The position numbers were made by a program, and so were the translations under genes. A stretch of DNA of 64,000 nucleotides from Pseudochrobactrum sp. sp1633 (GTDB lineage: Bacteria > Pseudomonadota > Alphaproteobacteria > Rhizobiales > Rhizobiaceae). The notes beneath the pieces are model-generated. The model did no database searches, had not been told where the DNA came from, and saw nothing but the letters and a program-made list of their open reading frames with translations. The stretch lies in contig NZ_JARRAE010000007.1 in the NCBI RefSeq assembly GCF_030376605.1, positions 179,413-243,412 of the forward strand. Reading direction: 5' to 3'. Every line of letters begins with the position of its first letter. Positions within the stretch are counted from its first letter, which is position 1. Positions 38,948 through 50,531 of this stretch are shown piece after piece.

Positions 38948-40285
38948 TTATTTTTTATCCGGCTTTGGCAAATCTTTTTTAGGATCCGGCGGGAAAGCTG
39001 CACTTGTCGTTTCACCGCGCAGCAGTTTCAACGCTTCGCCCAGCTGAAGATCATCCTTCGGCTCCAGCGGTACATAGGCTGATGAACCTGAACCGGCATC
39101 ATCTTCCTCTGCGCCCTTGATATGACCTTTCAGACCGGCCTCACCCTTGGTCGTCACATCACGGCCTTTCAGCTCATCCGGCAGCGGCTGTTCAACCTTG
39201 ATATCCGGTGTGATGCCCTTACCCTGAATGGATTTGCCTGAAGGCGTGTAATAGAGCGCTGTCGTCAAACGCAGCGAACCGTTTTCACCCAGTGGGATAA
39301 TGGTCTGTACAGAGCCCTTACCAAAGGACTGTGTTCCCAGGACAGTCGCACGGCGATGATCCTGCAAGGCACCGGCCACGATCTCAGACGCACTGGCGGA
39401 ACCGCCATTGATCAGCACGATCACCGGCTTGCCTTTGGTCAGATCACCGGAACGGGCATCAAAGCGTGTTACATCCTGCGGATCACGGCCACGGGTTGAA
39501 ACAACTTCACCCTTATCGAGGAAGGCATCGGACACAGACACCGCCTGATCAAGCAGACCACCCGGATTGAGACGCAGATCGAGCACAAAACCTTTCAGCT
39601 TGTCCTCAGGCACCTGAGACTGAATATCCTTGATTGCCTTTGTCAGATCATCGGAGGTCTTCTCGGTGAAGGAAATCACACGCAGATAGCCAACGTCATT
39701 CTCAACGCGGTAGCGAACAGCTTTCACCTTGATGATCGCGCGCTTGATCGACAGCTTGATCGGCTTATCAGCACCCTGACGGATCAGGGTCAGTTCAATC
39801 GCTTCATCAACCGGCCCGCGCATTTTATCAACGGCATCATTCAACGTCAGACCGCGAACTTCCGCACCATTGATCTGCGTGATCAGGTCGCCCGCCAAAA
39901 CACCGGCTTTGGATGCTGGCGTATCGTCAATCGGCGCAATGACCTTTACCAGATCATTTTCCATCGTCACTTCAATACCAAGACCACCGAACTCGCCCTT
40001 GGTCTGTACGCGCATATCCTGCGCAGCCTCAGGGTTGAGATAGGAAGAGTGCGGATCAAGCGAGGTCAGCATGCCGTTGATCGCAGTTTCGATCAGCTTT
40101 TTATCTTCCGGCGGCGTCACATATTGCTGGCGCACACGTTCAAAAATATCGCCGAAAATTGCGAGCTCTTTATAGGTGTCGTTACTGGCAGCGTTGGCAG
40201 AAGAAGCCGGAGCTCCCTGCACAGCAACCATCGCCGAAGCCCCCATTAAGGCACCTGCGAAAAGAAGCGACAGTTTACGTATCAT
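38948..40285 (-). CDS. ctpA: C-terminal processing serine protease, S41 family
   Basis: Periplasmic tail-specific protease with a Ser/Lys dyad. The 445-residue protein has a signal peptide (KLSLLFAGALMGASAMVAVQGA), an N-terminal helical part, a PDZ domain (about 85-170; GEFGGLGIEVTMENDLVKVI), and the S41 domain with LRLNPGGLLDQAV, GGSASASEIVAGAL holding the catalytic serine and QSFGKGSVQTI holding the lysine. An acidic linker follows the catalytic domain. ATG 40285 follows AAGGACA and overlaps the envC stop by 11 bp, so the two are co-transcribed and may act together on peptidoglycan turnover. Confidence 0.93.
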   Translation of the reverse strand: MIRKLSLLFAGALMGASAMVAVQGAPASSANAASNDTYKELAIFGDIFERVRQQYVTPPEDKKLIETAINGMLTSLDPHSSYLNPEAAQDMRVQTKGEFGGLGIEVTMENDLVKVIAPIDDTPASKAGVLAGDLITQINGAEVRGLTLNDAVDKMRGPVDEAIELTLIRQGADKPIKLSIKRAIIKVKAVRYRVENDVGYLRVISFTEKTSDDLTKAIKDIQSQVPEDKLKGFVLDLRLNPGGLLDQAVSVSDAFLDKGEVVSTRGRDPQDVTRFDARSGDLTKGKPVIVLINGGSASASEIVAGALQDHRRATVLGTQSFGKGSVQTIIPLGENGSLRLTTALYYTPSGKSIQGKGITPDIKVEQPLPDELKGRDVTTKGEAGLKGHIKGAEEDDAGSGSSAYVPLEPKDDLQLGEALKLLRGETTSAAFPPDPKKDLPKPDKK

Positions 40286-41648
40286 CTTGTGTCCTTCCGG
40301 AATGCCGCTCGGCCCACCACGGGGTCGGATCGACGGATTTCCCATCTTTTCGAAATTCTATGTAAAGCATCGGTGAAGAATTGCTACTCCCCAGTGAGGC
40401 AACACTGGTTAAAAGCTTATCCCCCATAGTGCCGACCGGCTCACCAGCCAGTACAAACCGCCCCTGCGCAACATTGATTCTGCTTAACCCTGCCATGACG
40501 ATATGATATCCGCCGCCAACATCAAGGATTAAGAGTTGCCCATAGGAGCGAAATGAGCCTGCATAAAGCACAACGCCATCAGAAGGTGACGTAATCGTGG
40601 CATTTCGCGGTGTTTGCAGCATTTCTCCGGCTTGCGGCCGTCCGAAATCATCTTTCTGGCCAAACTTTTTAGTGATTTTGCCGCTGGCAGGCATAACCAG
40701 CTGCCCGCGCAGGGAGGCAAAATCCGCACGGGAGACAAGAAAATTCTCATCCGACTGCGCCGCGCGCTCCTGCCCCTGTGCCAGCCGCTGCTCTTCCGCC
40801 TCGCGGGCTGCATCAGCGGCGGTGCGCACTTTATCCATACGCCCTTGCAGGGAAGCAATCAGATCCTTCAGGCTGGTCGCTTTTTTGGCAAGCTCCTCCG
40901 CATGAAGCTGCTCAGCCTTTAACTCTTCTTCAGACTGGCTATAGAGCTTTTGCTTCTCCTGCAGCAGCAATTCCTGTTTTTGCCGCTCTTCTGCTTGCGC
41001 TGTGCGACTGGCGGTCAGGCGCGTCTGCTCTTCCTTGATGGATGCCTGCAAGCGCTGCATCTCTTTGAGATCAGCCATCAATTCCAGCGTTTGCGCCCGC
41101 ATTTCCGGCACGACCGCACCGAGCAGCACGGCCGAACGCACAGAGGCCAGCGCATCATCCGGTCGCACCAGAATGGCAGGCGGCGGATTCAGCCCCATGC
41201 GCTGCAAAGCAGCCAGCACTTCGGCAAGAACTGTGCGCCTTGCGCGCAATGACAGCCGGATACCGTCTTCCTGCTCGCTGAGCGCAGTGAGTTTCTGACT
41301 GGCAGCTTCAATATCTTCTGAGAGTTTCTTGTCCGTCTTGGCGGATTGAATCAGCGCAGCTGTAATCGTCGTCTGATCTTTTTTCAGCTCTGCGACACTT
41401 GTCTCAAGTTGCTGTAATTTCTCTTTGGACAGCGCGATTTCGCTGTTAATTGCATCGAGACTACCTGAAACCTGATTGTGCTGCTGTTCCAGCGGCAAAG
41501 GTGGAGAAACGACAGGCGTTTGCTCCTGAGCATGAGCCAGACCTGACATCAGCATAAACAAACCGGCAGACAAAACGCATCCGGCCTGACCGGCACAAAT
41601 GCGGTTCATCAAATTTTGCCGGAAGGGAATGCTGTTATTATTCATCAA
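40275..41648 (-). CDS. envC: Murein hydrolase activator EnvC-like, M23 family
   Basis: Periplasmic coiled-coil protein that activates amidases at the division site. The 457-residue protein has a signal peptide (AGLFMLMSGLAHAQ), a long coiled coil (about 50-300, rich in Glu, Gln, Lys and Leu heptads), and a C-terminal LytM domain (GKITKKFGQKDDFGRPQAG to GEPVGTMG). The zinc ligands of active M23 peptidases are missing: the HxH site reads GYHIVMAGL. This is the mark of a non-catalytic activator, as in E. coli EnvC. Confidence 0.88.
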   Translation of the reverse strand: MMNNNSIPFRQNLMNRICAGQAGCVLSAGLFMLMSGLAHAQEQTPVVSPPLPLEQQHNQVSGSLDAINSEIALSKEKLQQLETSVAELKKDQTTITAALIQSAKTDKKLSEDIEAASQKLTALSEQEDGIRLSLRARRTVLAEVLAALQRMGLNPPPAILVRPDDALASVRSAVLLGAVVPEMRAQTLELMADLKEMQRLQASIKEEQTRLTASRTAQAEERQKQELLLQEKQKLYSQSEEELKAEQLHAEELAKKATSLKDLIASLQGRMDKVRTAADAAREAEEQRLAQGQERAAQSDENFLVSRADFASLRGQLVMPASGKITKKFGQKDDFGRPQAGEMLQTPRNATITSPSDGVVLYAGSFRSYGQLLILDVGGGYHIVMAGLSRINVAQGRFVLAGEPVGTMGDKLLTSVASLGSSNSSPMLYIEFRKDGKSVDPTPWWAERHSGRTQDDT

Positions 41649-41728
41649 AAGTCTGACACTGGCCCATTATGATGTTCCGATTGTAGCCACGAATATATAA
41701 CAAAGATTATCCGCAGCACAATTATCTG

Positions 41729-42211
41729 TCACACCCGATGATAAGGATGTCCGGAGAGGATTGTCACGGCACGGTATAATTGTTCAGCAATCAGAATACG
41801 TGCCAGCTGATGCGGCCATGTCATCTTGCCCATTGCCAGCACCAGATCAGCCCGTGCCCGCAATTGCGGATCATGACCATCCGGCCCGCCAATCGCCAAT
41901 ATCAGCTGTCTTTTGCCGCCATCACGGATTTTGCCCATTTGTTCGGCAAAAGCCTCAGAGCCAAACTCTTTGCCACGCTCGTCCATCAGGATCAGCGCAG
42001 CACCGTTGTCCAGCGCTTCATAGACGCGCGCAGCCTCATCAGCCTTACGCTGATCGGCACTGCCGCCTCTGCTTTCCGTAATCTCACTGACACCGGTAAA
42101 CTCAAAACCCAAAGCAGAACCGGCTTTGGAGAAGCGGTCGAAATAGCGCTCAGCCAGCTCCCTCTCAGGACCTGCTTTCATTTTTCCGACCGCATAAACT
42201 GTAACACGCAT
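41729..42211 (-). CDS. rlmH: 23S rRNA (pseudouridine1915-N3)-methyltransferase
   Basis: SPOUT-class SAM methyltransferase acting on helix 69 of 23S rRNA in the 70S ribosome. The 160-residue protein has LILMDERGKEFGSEAFA, the knotted SAM-binding loop LAIGGPDGHDP and the C-terminal AEQLYRAVTILSGHPYHRV that ends all RlmH proteins. ATG 42211 begins the family sequence MRVTVYAVGKMKAGPE; the frame extends further upstream. It sits between envC and rsfS in the same transcript direction. Confidence 0.94.
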   Translation of the reverse strand: MRVTVYAVGKMKAGPERELAERYFDRFSKAGSALGFEFTGVSEITESRGGSADQRKADEAARVYEALDNGAALILMDERGKEFGSEAFAEQMGKIRDGGKRQLILAIGGPDGHDPQLRARADLVLAMGKMTWPHQLARILIAEQLYRAVTILSGHPYHRV

Positions 42212-42331
42212 AATCAAAAACCTCTGCCCGCACTTCAAAGTCGGGCAGCTTCAGGCTGCATCAGTATCTGCACCCAAAAGTGGCAAGCCGTCACAAACCG
42301 GCATGCCCGCTTTTGGAAACAGTCGTGCATA

Positions 42332-42757
42332 TTAATGCACTGGTTTTTTAAGCGGATTAAATTCAGCCGCATCCGGTGTGAGCCAGATTTTTTCGATATT
42401 ATAAAATTCGCGGATTTCCGGATGGAAAATGTGGATGATGATATCACCCGTATCAACCAGAACCCAGTCTGCTGATTCAAGACCTTCGATCTGAACATCG
42501 CGAACGCCGATTTCTTTCAACGCGCGCAAAGCATGATCGGCCACCGCACCAACATGGCGCTGCGAACGACCGGAAGCGATCACCATATAATCGCCCAGAG
42601 CGGATTTACCGCGCAGATCAATGGAAATGATATCTTCGGCCTTGGAGTCTTCAAGACTTGCCAGCAGAACTTCTAAAGCATGAGACACAGTGGCTTCGCC
42701 GCTGACCTCAGCTGGTGAAGGCGTGATAACACCCTTCTTTTCAATTGCTGTTCTCAA
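42332..42757 (-). CDS. rsfS: Ribosomal silencing factor RsfS
   Basis: Binds L14 of the free 50S subunit and blocks subunit joining in slow growth. The core SKAEDIISIDLRGKSALGDYMVIASGRSQRHV and the end DTGDIIIHIFHPEIREFYNIEKIW define the family. The start is not certain: TTG 42757 has GGAAAGG upstream, while the frame is open to GTG 42787. The nadD-rsfS-rlmH order is conserved in many bacteria. Confidence 0.9.
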   Translation of the reverse strand: MRTAIEKKGVITPSPAEVSGEATVSHALEVLLASLEDSKAEDIISIDLRGKSALGDYMVIASGRSQRHVGAVADHALRALKEIGVRDVQIEGLESADWVLVDTGDIIIHIFHPEIREFYNIEKIWLTPDAAEFNPLKKPVH

Positions 42758-42895
42758 TGAGTACCTTTCCGTAAAGAACAACGCCACACGGTAACTACGC
42801 CCCGTGTAACTATAAAAGTGGCAGAGTCCTGTGTCTGTTTCAAGACGCAGAACTTTGTAAAATTGACAGCAAAAATAAATTGCTGATTTCGTTCA

Positions 42896-43567
42896 CTATT
42901 CGCCTGCGGTTTGCTGACGTAATTGTGTTGATGACAGATCTGACTGCGGCCCGTGGATAAAAACCCATGCCGGAGCCGGCGTAACCGCAAGTCTGTCTGC
43001 TTCAGTTTCCGGCAGACGTGCAGCACCGAATTGCTGTGCCATCACAGAATCTTCTGCTGCCATATTGGAACCAGGCCGGTTGATCACCGCAATCGGATAG
43101 GTGCGGGCAATCTCATCCCATTCCTGCCAATGGTGGAAATTCATCAGATTATCTGCGCCCATAATCCAGACCAGATGCATATCCGGATTATGTTTACGCA
43201 CCAGTGCCAGCGTATCCGCTGTATAGCGCACCTGATAGACCGCTTCAAATGCCGTGACGTGAATGCGCTTATCACGCATCAGCGCCTCACTCAGAGCAAT
43301 GCGCTTGGACAGCGGCGCCAGTTCGCTCACATCTTTCAGCGGATTTCCGGGCGTTACCATCCACCAGACCTGATCCAGCCCCAGCCGCTCCAGCGCCAGT
43401 TCTGCCACCAGAACATGGCCTGCATGCGGCGGATTGAAAGAACCGCCAAACAAACCGATTTTTGCACCTTTGCGGGTGGCAGGCATTTGCAGATAATCCT
43501 GCGGAACATCCTGAAACGCTTGCGGCAAAGCGGTCTTGTCAGTTTGATCTTTCACTGGTTTGGACAT
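42896..43567 (-). CDS. nadD: Nicotinate-nucleotide adenylyltransferase
   Basis: Transfers AMP from ATP to nicotinate mononucleotide in NAD synthesis. In the 223-residue protein the nucleotidyltransferase HxGH motif is in LFGGSFNPPHAGHVLVAE (His48, His51), and the second signature is the C-terminal SDLSSTQLRQQ (the usual ISSTxIR). WIMGADNLMNFHHWQEWDEI matches the NMN-binding region. The N-terminus has about 35 extra residues before the domain. It ends the proB-proA-nadD stretch. Confidence 0.94.
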   Translation of the reverse strand: MSKPVKDQTDKTALPQAFQDVPQDYLQMPATRKGAKIGLFGGSFNPPHAGHVLVAELALERLGLDQVWWMVTPGNPLKDVSELAPLSKRIALSEALMRDKRIHVTAFEAVYQVRYTADTLALVRKHNPDMHLVWIMGADNLMNFHHWQEWDEIARTYPIAVINRPGSNMAAEDSVMAQQFGAARLPETEADRLAVTPAPAWVFIHGPQSDLSSTQLRQQTAGE

Positions 43568-43576
43568 GAGTGCTAT

Positions 43577-44857
43577 TTAAACCCGTGTCTGACCGTTACC
43601 GCGCACGCGGTACTTGAAGGAAGTGAGCTGCTCAACCCCAACCGGCCCGCGCGCATGCATTTTGCCGGTCGCGATACCGATTTCCGCACCCATGCCGAAC
43701 TCACCGCCATCCGCAAATTGCGTCGAGGCATTGTGCAACAAAATGGCTGAATCAATCTCGTTAAAGAACCGCTCAACAACAGCACTATCTTCCGCAATCA
43801 CCGCTTCCGTGTGATGGGATGAATAGCGGTTGATATGCTGCAATGCACCATCGATACCATCAACCAGCGCTACCGAAATAATCGCATCAAGATATTCCGT
43901 TGCCCAGTCTTCTGCTGTGGCAGGCTCTGCTTGAGGATAAAGAGTGCAAACCTCTGCATCACCACGGATCACACAACCGGCCTTTGCCAGCGTATCAAGA
44001 ACCGGCACCAGATGCGTCTTAGCCACTTCACGATCAACCAGCAAAGTCTCGGTTGCACCGCAAATGCCTGTCCGGCGCATTTTGGCATTGAGTGTAATTG
44101 CTTTCGCCATCTCAAGGTCAGCACTGGCATCTACATAAATATGGCACAGGCCTTCCAGATGCGCGAAAACCGGCACCCGCGCCTCTTCCTGCACACGGGA
44201 AACAAGGCTTTTGCCACCACGCGGCACGATCACATCAATCGCACCGTTGAGGCCTTTGAGCATTTCACCGACTGCCGCGCGATCTGTCACCGGCACCATC
44301 TGAATCGCCGCTTCCGGCAGTCCGGCAGCTTTCAGACCTTCTGCCAAAGCAGCATGAATTTCACGGGATGAATGGGCAGAGTCTGAGCCACCGCGCAGGA
44401 TCACCGCATTGCCGGCTTTCAGGCACAGCGCACCGGCATCTGCCGTCACATTCGGGCGGCTTTCATAAATCACACCAATCACACCAAGCGGCGTGCGCAC
44501 GCGCTCAATATGCAGACCATTCGGGCGATCCCACTCGGTCATTATTTCGCCAACCGGATCTCTCAAAGCTGCAATCGCGCGGATACCATCGGCCATAGCG
44601 CGAATGCGTGTTTCATCCAGTTTCAAACGGTCGATGAAGGATGCAGCAGTGCCTGCGGCTTCAGCGGCAGCGACATCCAGCACATTGGCATTGAGGATCA
44701 AATCTTTACGACGCAACAACGCCTCTGCCATACCAATAAGAGCTGCATGTTTGCGCTCCGCACTGGCAATTGCAAGAGGTCCTGCGGCAGCACGCGCTTT
44801 ACGGCCAAGCTCGGCCATCAGTTCAGTAACAGTCAGATTATCCGGCTTATCCAGCAT
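43577..44857 (-). CDS. proA: Gamma-glutamyl phosphate reductase
   Basis: NADPH-dependent reduction of gamma-glutamyl phosphate to glutamate semialdehyde, the second step of proline synthesis. The 426-residue aldehyde-dehydrogenase-fold protein has [39 protein letters not shown], the catalytic cysteine in [14 protein letters not shown] and [19 protein letters not shown]. The start ATG 44857 lies inside the end of proB (11-bp overlap), indicating translational coupling. Confidence 0.96.
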   Translation of the reverse strand: MLDKPDNLTVTELMAELGRKARAAAGPLAIASAERKHAALIGMAEALLRRKDLILNANVLDVAAAEAAGTAASFIDRLKLDETRIRAMADGIRAIAALRDPVGEIMTEWDRPNGLHIERVRTPLGVIGVIYESRPNVTADAGALCLKAGNAVILRGGSDSAHSSREIHAALAEGLKAAGLPEAAIQMVPVTDRAAVGEMLKGLNGAIDVIVPRGGKSLVSRVQEEARVPVFAHLEGLCHIYVDASADLEMAKAITLNAKMRRTGICGATETLLVDREVAKTHLVPVLDTLAKAGCVIRGDAEVCTLYPQAEPATAEDWATEYLDAIISVALVDGIDGALQHINRYSSHHTEAVIAEDSAVVERFFNEIDSAILLHNASTQFADGGEFGMGAEIGIATGKMHARGPVGVEQLTSFKYRVRGNGQTRV

Positions 44858-46016
44858 CGCACATTTCCCCCTCAGCGACGGCAACATCTTGCGAGCGGTT
44901 ACCACGGATCACCAGATCATTGCGATGCACCATAGATGAACGCGCGAAATAACCGAGAATATCTTCAATCTCGCCACTCTTATGACCGGCGATTTTCACT
45001 GCATCCACAGCATCATAACCGGCAAGACCACGTGCAACTTCACGGCCTTCCAGATTGAGAATCGAAACCGTATCGCCACGCTGGAAGTCGCCGCGCACTT
45101 CCCGCACACCGGCAGGCAGCAGAGATTTACCGGACTTCAGCGCTTTCAAGGCACCGTCATCAATCACCAATTGCCCAGCCGCATCGAGATGACCGGAAAT
45201 CCAGATTTTCCACGCATTGACCGGCGCATCAGAGGCTTTAAACAAAGTTGACCGTTCACCGCGATCAATCGCTGCCAGCGGGTTCATCCGTGTGCCGGAT
45301 GTGATGATCATCGCCGTGCCTGCCGCATTGGCAATCTTGCCCGCATCCAGCTTGGTTTTCATCCCGCCGCGTGACAATTCAGAAGCAGCAACACCGGCCA
45401 TAGCTTCAATATCCGGCGTAATGGTTTCAACTACGGCTAAAAACTGCGCATTCGGGTCTTTATGCGGCGGTGCCGTATAAAGTCCGTCAATATCGGACAG
45501 CAGAATAAGCAGATCAGCACCGATCATCGTTGCCACACGGGCAGCCAAGCGGTCATTATCGCCATAGCGGATTTCATTGGTCGCAACCGTATCATTTTCA
45601 TTGATGATCGGTACGGCCTTGAGTTTCAGCAAGGTTTCAATCGTTGCGCGTGCGTTGAGGTAACGGCGGCGTTCTTCCGTATCAGACAATGTGAGCAGTA
45701 CCTGCCCCGCCCTGATCTGATGCGCCCCCAGCACATCGGCATAGGCTTTGGCCAGAGCAATCTGCCCTGCCGCAGCCGAAGCCTGACTTTCTTCCAGCTT
45801 AAGCGTACCGGCCGGAAGCCCCAGCACCGTACGCCCCAGCGCGACCGCACCGGAGGATACGACCAGTACTTCCACGCCCTCAGCCTGCAAGGCAGCAATA
45901 TCTGCCCCCAGACTTTCCAGCCATTGCTGCTTCAGCCCCTGAGCCCGATCCACCAGAAGCGCTGAGCCGATTTTCACCACAATGCGACGATAATTTTTCA
46001 GCGCTCCGATCGTCAT
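44847..46016 (-). CDS. proB: Glutamate 5-kinase
   Basis: Phosphorylates glutamate to gamma-glutamyl phosphate, the proline-inhibited first step. The 389-residue protein has the amino-acid kinase domain ([55 protein letters not shown]) and a C-terminal PUA domain (about residues 285-375). ATG 46016 begins the family sequence [11 protein letters not shown]; the frame upstream is open but runs into obgE. It lies 7 bp after obgE. Confidence 0.95.
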   Translation of the reverse strand: MTIGALKNYRRIVVKIGSALLVDRAQGLKQQWLESLGADIAALQAEGVEVLVVSSGAVALGRTVLGLPAGTLKLEESQASAAAGQIALAKAYADVLGAHQIRAGQVLLTLSDTEERRRYLNARATIETLLKLKAVPIINENDTVATNEIRYGDNDRLAARVATMIGADLLILLSDIDGLYTAPPHKDPNAQFLAVVETITPDIEAMAGVAASELSRGGMKTKLDAGKIANAAGTAMIITSGTRMNPLAAIDRGERSTLFKASDAPVNAWKIWISGHLDAAGQLVIDDGALKALKSGKSLLPAGVREVRGDFQRGDTVSILNLEGREVARGLAGYDAVDAVKIAGHKSGEIEDILGYFARSSMVHRNDLVIRGNRSQDVAVAEGEMCDAG

Positions 46017-46023
46017 GATCTGC

Positions 46024-47238
<1,215 letters not shown>

Positions 47239-47300
47239 TCATCAGAGTTACACATTGAATATCCGACAATCTGTTATCCGCCAGTATACACGGCATAGAA

Positions 47301-47984
47301 TTACTGGCCTGCGCCACGTAATTCCAGCCATTGCTGACGGGTCATGATGTAGCATTCCACCGGCACATCACCATCAACACCAGAGTGACCGACAGCAGAA
47401 CCGGTATGTCTGAAGCCGCATTTTTCAATCACGCGCTTTGAACCTTCATTGCGGCTTTGCGCACTGATATAAATCTGCTCCAGCGATAATTCCCTAAATG
47501 ACAGATCAATCAATGCAGCAGTTGCCTCTGTCGCATAGCCTTTGCCCCAGTAAGGCTCACCAAGCCAGTAACCGATTTCATAACCAGAACCATATTTGTG
47601 GTCATGCAATGTGATACTGCCGATAAACTCGCCCGTTTCAGCCAGTGTGATCGCATAAGCGAACTGTCCGATCGCACCTGAAGCAGCCAGCTTGATAAAA
47701 TCGACCGCATGGTCACGAGAATAAGGATGCGGCAAGCGCGTGAGCATGCGCGCCACATTGATATTGTCCGCGAGCACGGTGATGGCATCAATATCTTCCT
47801 CATGCGGCGGGCGCAGTACAAGCCGTTCAGTGAGCTGTACGGGAGAATCCCGCAAAGCGACATCCGCTCCATAGGCGCCTGTCAGCCCTGCGCCTTTCAG
47901 ATCAACATCTGCAGTCAGGTTAGCCTGAGCCCCTGTCCGCTGACTATCACCGTTTAATCCTGTTCCACTCTGTAGTTTTGTCAT
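47301..47984 (-). CDS. RimJ/RimL-type GNAT acetyltransferase
   Basis: A 227-residue acetyltransferase of the group related to ribosomal-protein N-acetyltransferases. After about 45 variable residues comes LTERLVLRPPHEEDIDAI, then GYEIGYWLGEPYWGKGYATEA, which holds the acetyl-CoA-binding loop, and the NEGSKRVIEKCGFRHTG block. The substrate is unknown. A member of this family between rpmA and obgE is common in Rhizobiales. The long polar N-terminus could mean the true start is further inside. Confidence 0.82.
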   Translation of the reverse strand: MTKLQSGTGLNGDSQRTGAQANLTADVDLKGAGLTGAYGADVALRDSPVQLTERLVLRPPHEEDIDAITVLADNINVARMLTRLPHPYSRDHAVDFIKLAASGAIGQFAYAITLAETGEFIGSITLHDHKYGSGYEIGYWLGEPYWGKGYATEATAALIDLSFRELSLEQIYISAQSRNEGSKRVIEKCGFRHTGSAVGHSGVDGDVPVECYIMTRQQWLELRGAGQ

Positions 47985-48023
47985 TGTTGACTTCAGGCCT
48001 TACCGGCCATCCTCCGGGGAAAA

Positions 48024-48055
48024 TAAAAAAGGGGAGACGGTTTCCCGTCTCCCCT
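48024..48055 (-). terminator. Intrinsic terminator after rpmA
   Basis: GGGGAGACGG / CCGTCTCCCC with a four-base loop and an A-run to the left that becomes a T-run on the minus strand; about 75 bp past the rpmA stop. Confidence 0.88.
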
Positions 48056-48128
48056 TCAATATTTTGTCCGTAATGCGGCTTCATATATCGGGTTCGACAG
48101 GAACACCGGTATATGAATGGAGCACCGG

Positions 48129-48398
48129 TTACTCCGCAGCTTCTGCCATCGGGTTCACGGATACAAAGGTTCGGCCGTTTGCTTTTGTCTTGAAAGACAC
48201 AACGCCGTCAGCCTTTGCGAACAGGGTATGATCTTTACCCATGCCAACATTTGCACCCGGATGCCACTGTGTGCCACGCTGGCGAATAATGATATTGCCC
48301 GCGATAACAGCTTCGCTACCGAACTTTTTCACGCCAAGGCGTTTCGACTCTGAATCGCGACCGTTACGCGATGAACCGCCAGCTTTCTTATGTGCCAT
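48129..48398 (-). CDS. rpmA: 50S ribosomal protein L27
   Basis: Large-subunit protein near the peptidyl-transferase centre. The 89-residue protein begins [20 protein letters not shown] and contains [25 protein letters not shown], both diagnostic of L27. There is no leader peptide. It follows rplU by 24 bp, and GGAGA lies before its ATG. Confidence 0.97.
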   Translation of the reverse strand: MAHKKAGGSSRNGRDSESKRLGVKKFGSEAVIAGNIIIRQRGTQWHPGANVGMGKDHTLFAKADGVVSFKTKANGRTFVSVNPMAEAAE

Positions 48399-48422
48399 CG
48401 GTATTCTCCTTTAACTCGTTAA

Positions 48423-48806
48423 TTACTCAGCAGCTTCAGCTTTAGGTGCAGCCTTTTTAGGCGCAGCTTTGGCTTTCGCAGATGGCTTAGCACCACCGGT
48501 GAGGATTTCCGAAATACGGATTGTCGTCAGTTCCTGACGATGACCGCGGGTACGCTTGGAGTTCTGACGGCGACGCTTTTTGAAAGCGATAACTTTTTTC
48601 GCACGACCCTGCTCAACCACTTCAGCGGTTACAACAGCACCGGCAACAAGCGGAGCACCGAGCGTGGCATTTTCGCCTTCGCCAACGAGCAGAACTTCTA
48701 CAAACTCTACAACATCACCGGCTTCACCGGCAACTTTTTCAACTTTAATCACATCATTGGCGGCAACGCGATACTGCTTACCACCGGTTTTGATGACTGC
48801 GAACAT
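48423..48806 (-). CDS. rplU: 50S ribosomal protein L21
   Basis: Large-subunit protein binding 23S rRNA. The start [20 protein letters not shown] and the [25 protein letters not shown] basic block ([16 protein letters not shown]) mark L21. A Lys/Ala-rich tail of about 25 residues extends the C-terminus to 127 residues. It starts the rplU-rpmA transcript. Confidence 0.97.
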   Translation of the reverse strand: MFAVIKTGGKQYRVAANDVIKVEKVAGEAGDVVEFVEVLLVGEGENATLGAPLVAGAVVTAEVVEQGRAKKVIAFKKRRRQNSKRTRGHRQELTTIRISEILTGGAKPSAKAKAAPKKAAPKAEAAE

Positions 48807-49171
48807 TTGTTTTCCTTTCGGTTGTTCGTTTCCGGCTCTCCCGTTTCACGGGGGCCGTCTTCTTGTCAGTCGTGACAGTTTAAATATTTATCTGAGCAAA
48901 AACATAAGTTTAAGTTTTGACAAACACACAACAAGAGCCAAAGAGGATTCTCACCCTCTACGACGTGGCCGCATATAGTGGCAAAAACAGCTGCGCGTCA
49001 AGGTTTTTAAGGACACCAAACAAGATATATGGGAAATAATAGTATTTCTAAGCGATTGGGACTTGTCTAAATGAGTCTGCCGCGTTATGAGCGCAACGCA
49101 CATTCAGCAAATCGTGTGAATTTGATATTTGCGAAGGCTTTTAGCCTGAGATTTAGATATCACAATACAGC
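48807..49171. other. Region between rplU and tRNA-Ser
   Basis: About 365 bp without a credible gene. It must hold the rplU promoter and leader on the minus strand and the tRNA promoter on the plus strand. No repeat or obvious structure beyond short stems is seen. Confidence 0.5.
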
Positions 49172-49261
49172 GGAGAGGTGGCTGAGTGGTTGAAAGTACC
49201 GCACTCGAAATGCGGCGTGGGGGTAACTCCATCGTGGGTTCGAATCCCACCCTCTCCGCCA
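49172..49261 (+). tRNA. tRNA-Ser (CGA anticodon)
   Basis: A complete 90-nt class II tRNA. Acceptor arms GGAGAGG and CCTCTCC, discriminator G, encoded CCA at 49259-49261; anticodon stem CCGCA/TGCGG with loop CTCGAAA, anticodon CGA at 49206-49208; a long variable arm; T-loop GTTCGAATC. It reads UCG codons. Its 3' 62 bp form the attachment core of the integrated element to the right, and the gene itself is kept whole. Confidence 0.97.
49200..49261 (+). repeat. Attachment-site repeat, left copy (within tRNA-Ser)
   Basis: The last 62 bases of the tRNA, from the anticodon stem to the CCA, are repeated in direct orientation at 62694-62755 with a single difference (T at 49224, C at 62718). This is the usual signature of integration by a tyrosine recombinase at a tRNA 3' end. 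Confidence 0.92.
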
Positions 49262-49469
49262 GTTTATACAATAAAATCAATTATTTAGTAAAAATTAACC
49301 CTTGCGGTCGGCATTCTGTCACGCAGTCCCTTATTGGTATATTATCAAGGGCCACGCTCAAGGCACGCAGGCTACATATCGTATTCAACCACCATACGCC
49401 CTAGACTTGCATAGCATTTAATTTACGGGATAGTGTTCATTTAAACATTTCATACCTTGGAGAATATGT

Positions 49470-50531
49470 TTGAACGATGAATTCATTCCAACTTTAAGCC
49501 ATGCAACAGAACGTGACATCGATTTGCTTCTGGTAGAAGAGCTTCATTCTTCATTAGAGTTTACAACCTGGATTGCTGCACAAGCCGGCATCCTGTCTCC
49601 TATAGCCTCATGGGATGTGAAGCATAGCAAACGTCGCACGCGTTCAAGGCGAGAAATTGACATATTCGTCGATATCTACCACCAAGACAAAAGCCGCTCA
49701 GCAATACTCATAGAAAACAAGCTAGATGCGAGCGAACAGCCAGATCAAGCTGAAAGTTACCGTGAAGAACTAGCCACACTTGACGGAGCTTTCCAGAATA
49801 GATCTATGCTCATAACGTGTCCCGAGGCTTACTCTCGGCAGCACCACAATTTCACTAGCAAGTTTGATAGCATTGTATCTTATGAGACAATCTCAGATTT
49901 TTTTCGCAAGCTACTTACCGAAGTTGGTAGTGATCTGGTGCTTCGCTATAGCTTTCGCAGTGCCATACTTGATCAGGCAATATATAAACACCGCCGGGGA
50001 TATACCCCCATACCTGACAAAGTTGTCGGTGACTTCAATGCGAAGTATGTTGCGTTGTTAGCCATCCTGGCACCCGAAATCATCCCGGGCCCCAGCATGC
50101 GCAAGTCTGCTAATCCTCGAGAAAGCACTTCTATGATCTTTGATCAAGCCGCGTCTTTTTCAAAACTACCTGAAGTGATTAGACCGCGCCGCTTCGCACA
50201 TGAATTAGGTCGAGGTTCCGAACACCGAGCAAACTATGTCGCCATTACATTCGCAGGTTGGGGTGCAGCTCTTCCACATGTTCTGCCGCAGTTAAATGCA
50301 GATGCATCCAATTTAGGAGCAATATTCACGGCCGACAAACCAACCAAAAACCGACCGAACCCTGGCATGAAAATGCTGCTACCAACAGAACCGGTAGACA
50401 ATCAAAAGGACTTTGATAAGCAAACTGAGTCTTTGAAGGCTGGAATTCTAAAAGCAAAGGAGCTCCGTGACTGGCTCCTTTCACACCAAGAGATATTACA
50501 TACGTGGAATATGCTAATTAAAGCCAAGTGA
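49470..50531 (+). CDS. PD-(D/E)XK nuclease family protein (nuclease gene 1)
   Basis: A 353-residue protein. The N-terminal third has the nuclease core: EEL at 23-25, then D64 in REIDIFVDIY, the ExK as IENK (Glu82, Lys84), and the Q-x3-Y of PDQAESY (Gln93, Tyr97). The C-terminal 230 residues I do not recognise. Such stand-alone nucleases often sit in defence islands; its target is unknown. The start is a TTG with GGAG seven bases upstream; no in-frame ATG is near. It is the gene next to the tRNA and has no operon partner. Confidence 0.68.
   Translation: MNDEFIPTLSHATERDIDLLLVEELHSSLEFTTWIAAQAGILSPIASWDVKHSKRRTRSRREIDIFVDIYHQDKSRSAILIENKLDASEQPDQAESYREELATLDGAFQNRSMLITCPEAYSRQHHNFTSKFDSIVSYETISDFFRKLLTEVGSDLVLRYSFRSAILDQAIYKHRRGYTPIPDKVVGDFNAKYVALLAILAPEIIPGPSMRKSANPRESTSMIFDQAASFSKLPEVIRPRRFAHELGRGSEHRANYVAITFAGWGAALPHVLPQLNADASNLGAIFTADKPTKNRPNPGMKMLLPTEPVDNQKDFDKQTESLKAGILKAKELRDWLLSHQEILHTWNMLIKAK

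Noticed and set aside
40275..41648. Calling the M23 protein an active endopeptidase
   Set aside because: The zinc-ligand histidines of the LytM domain are replaced, which fits an EnvC-type activator.
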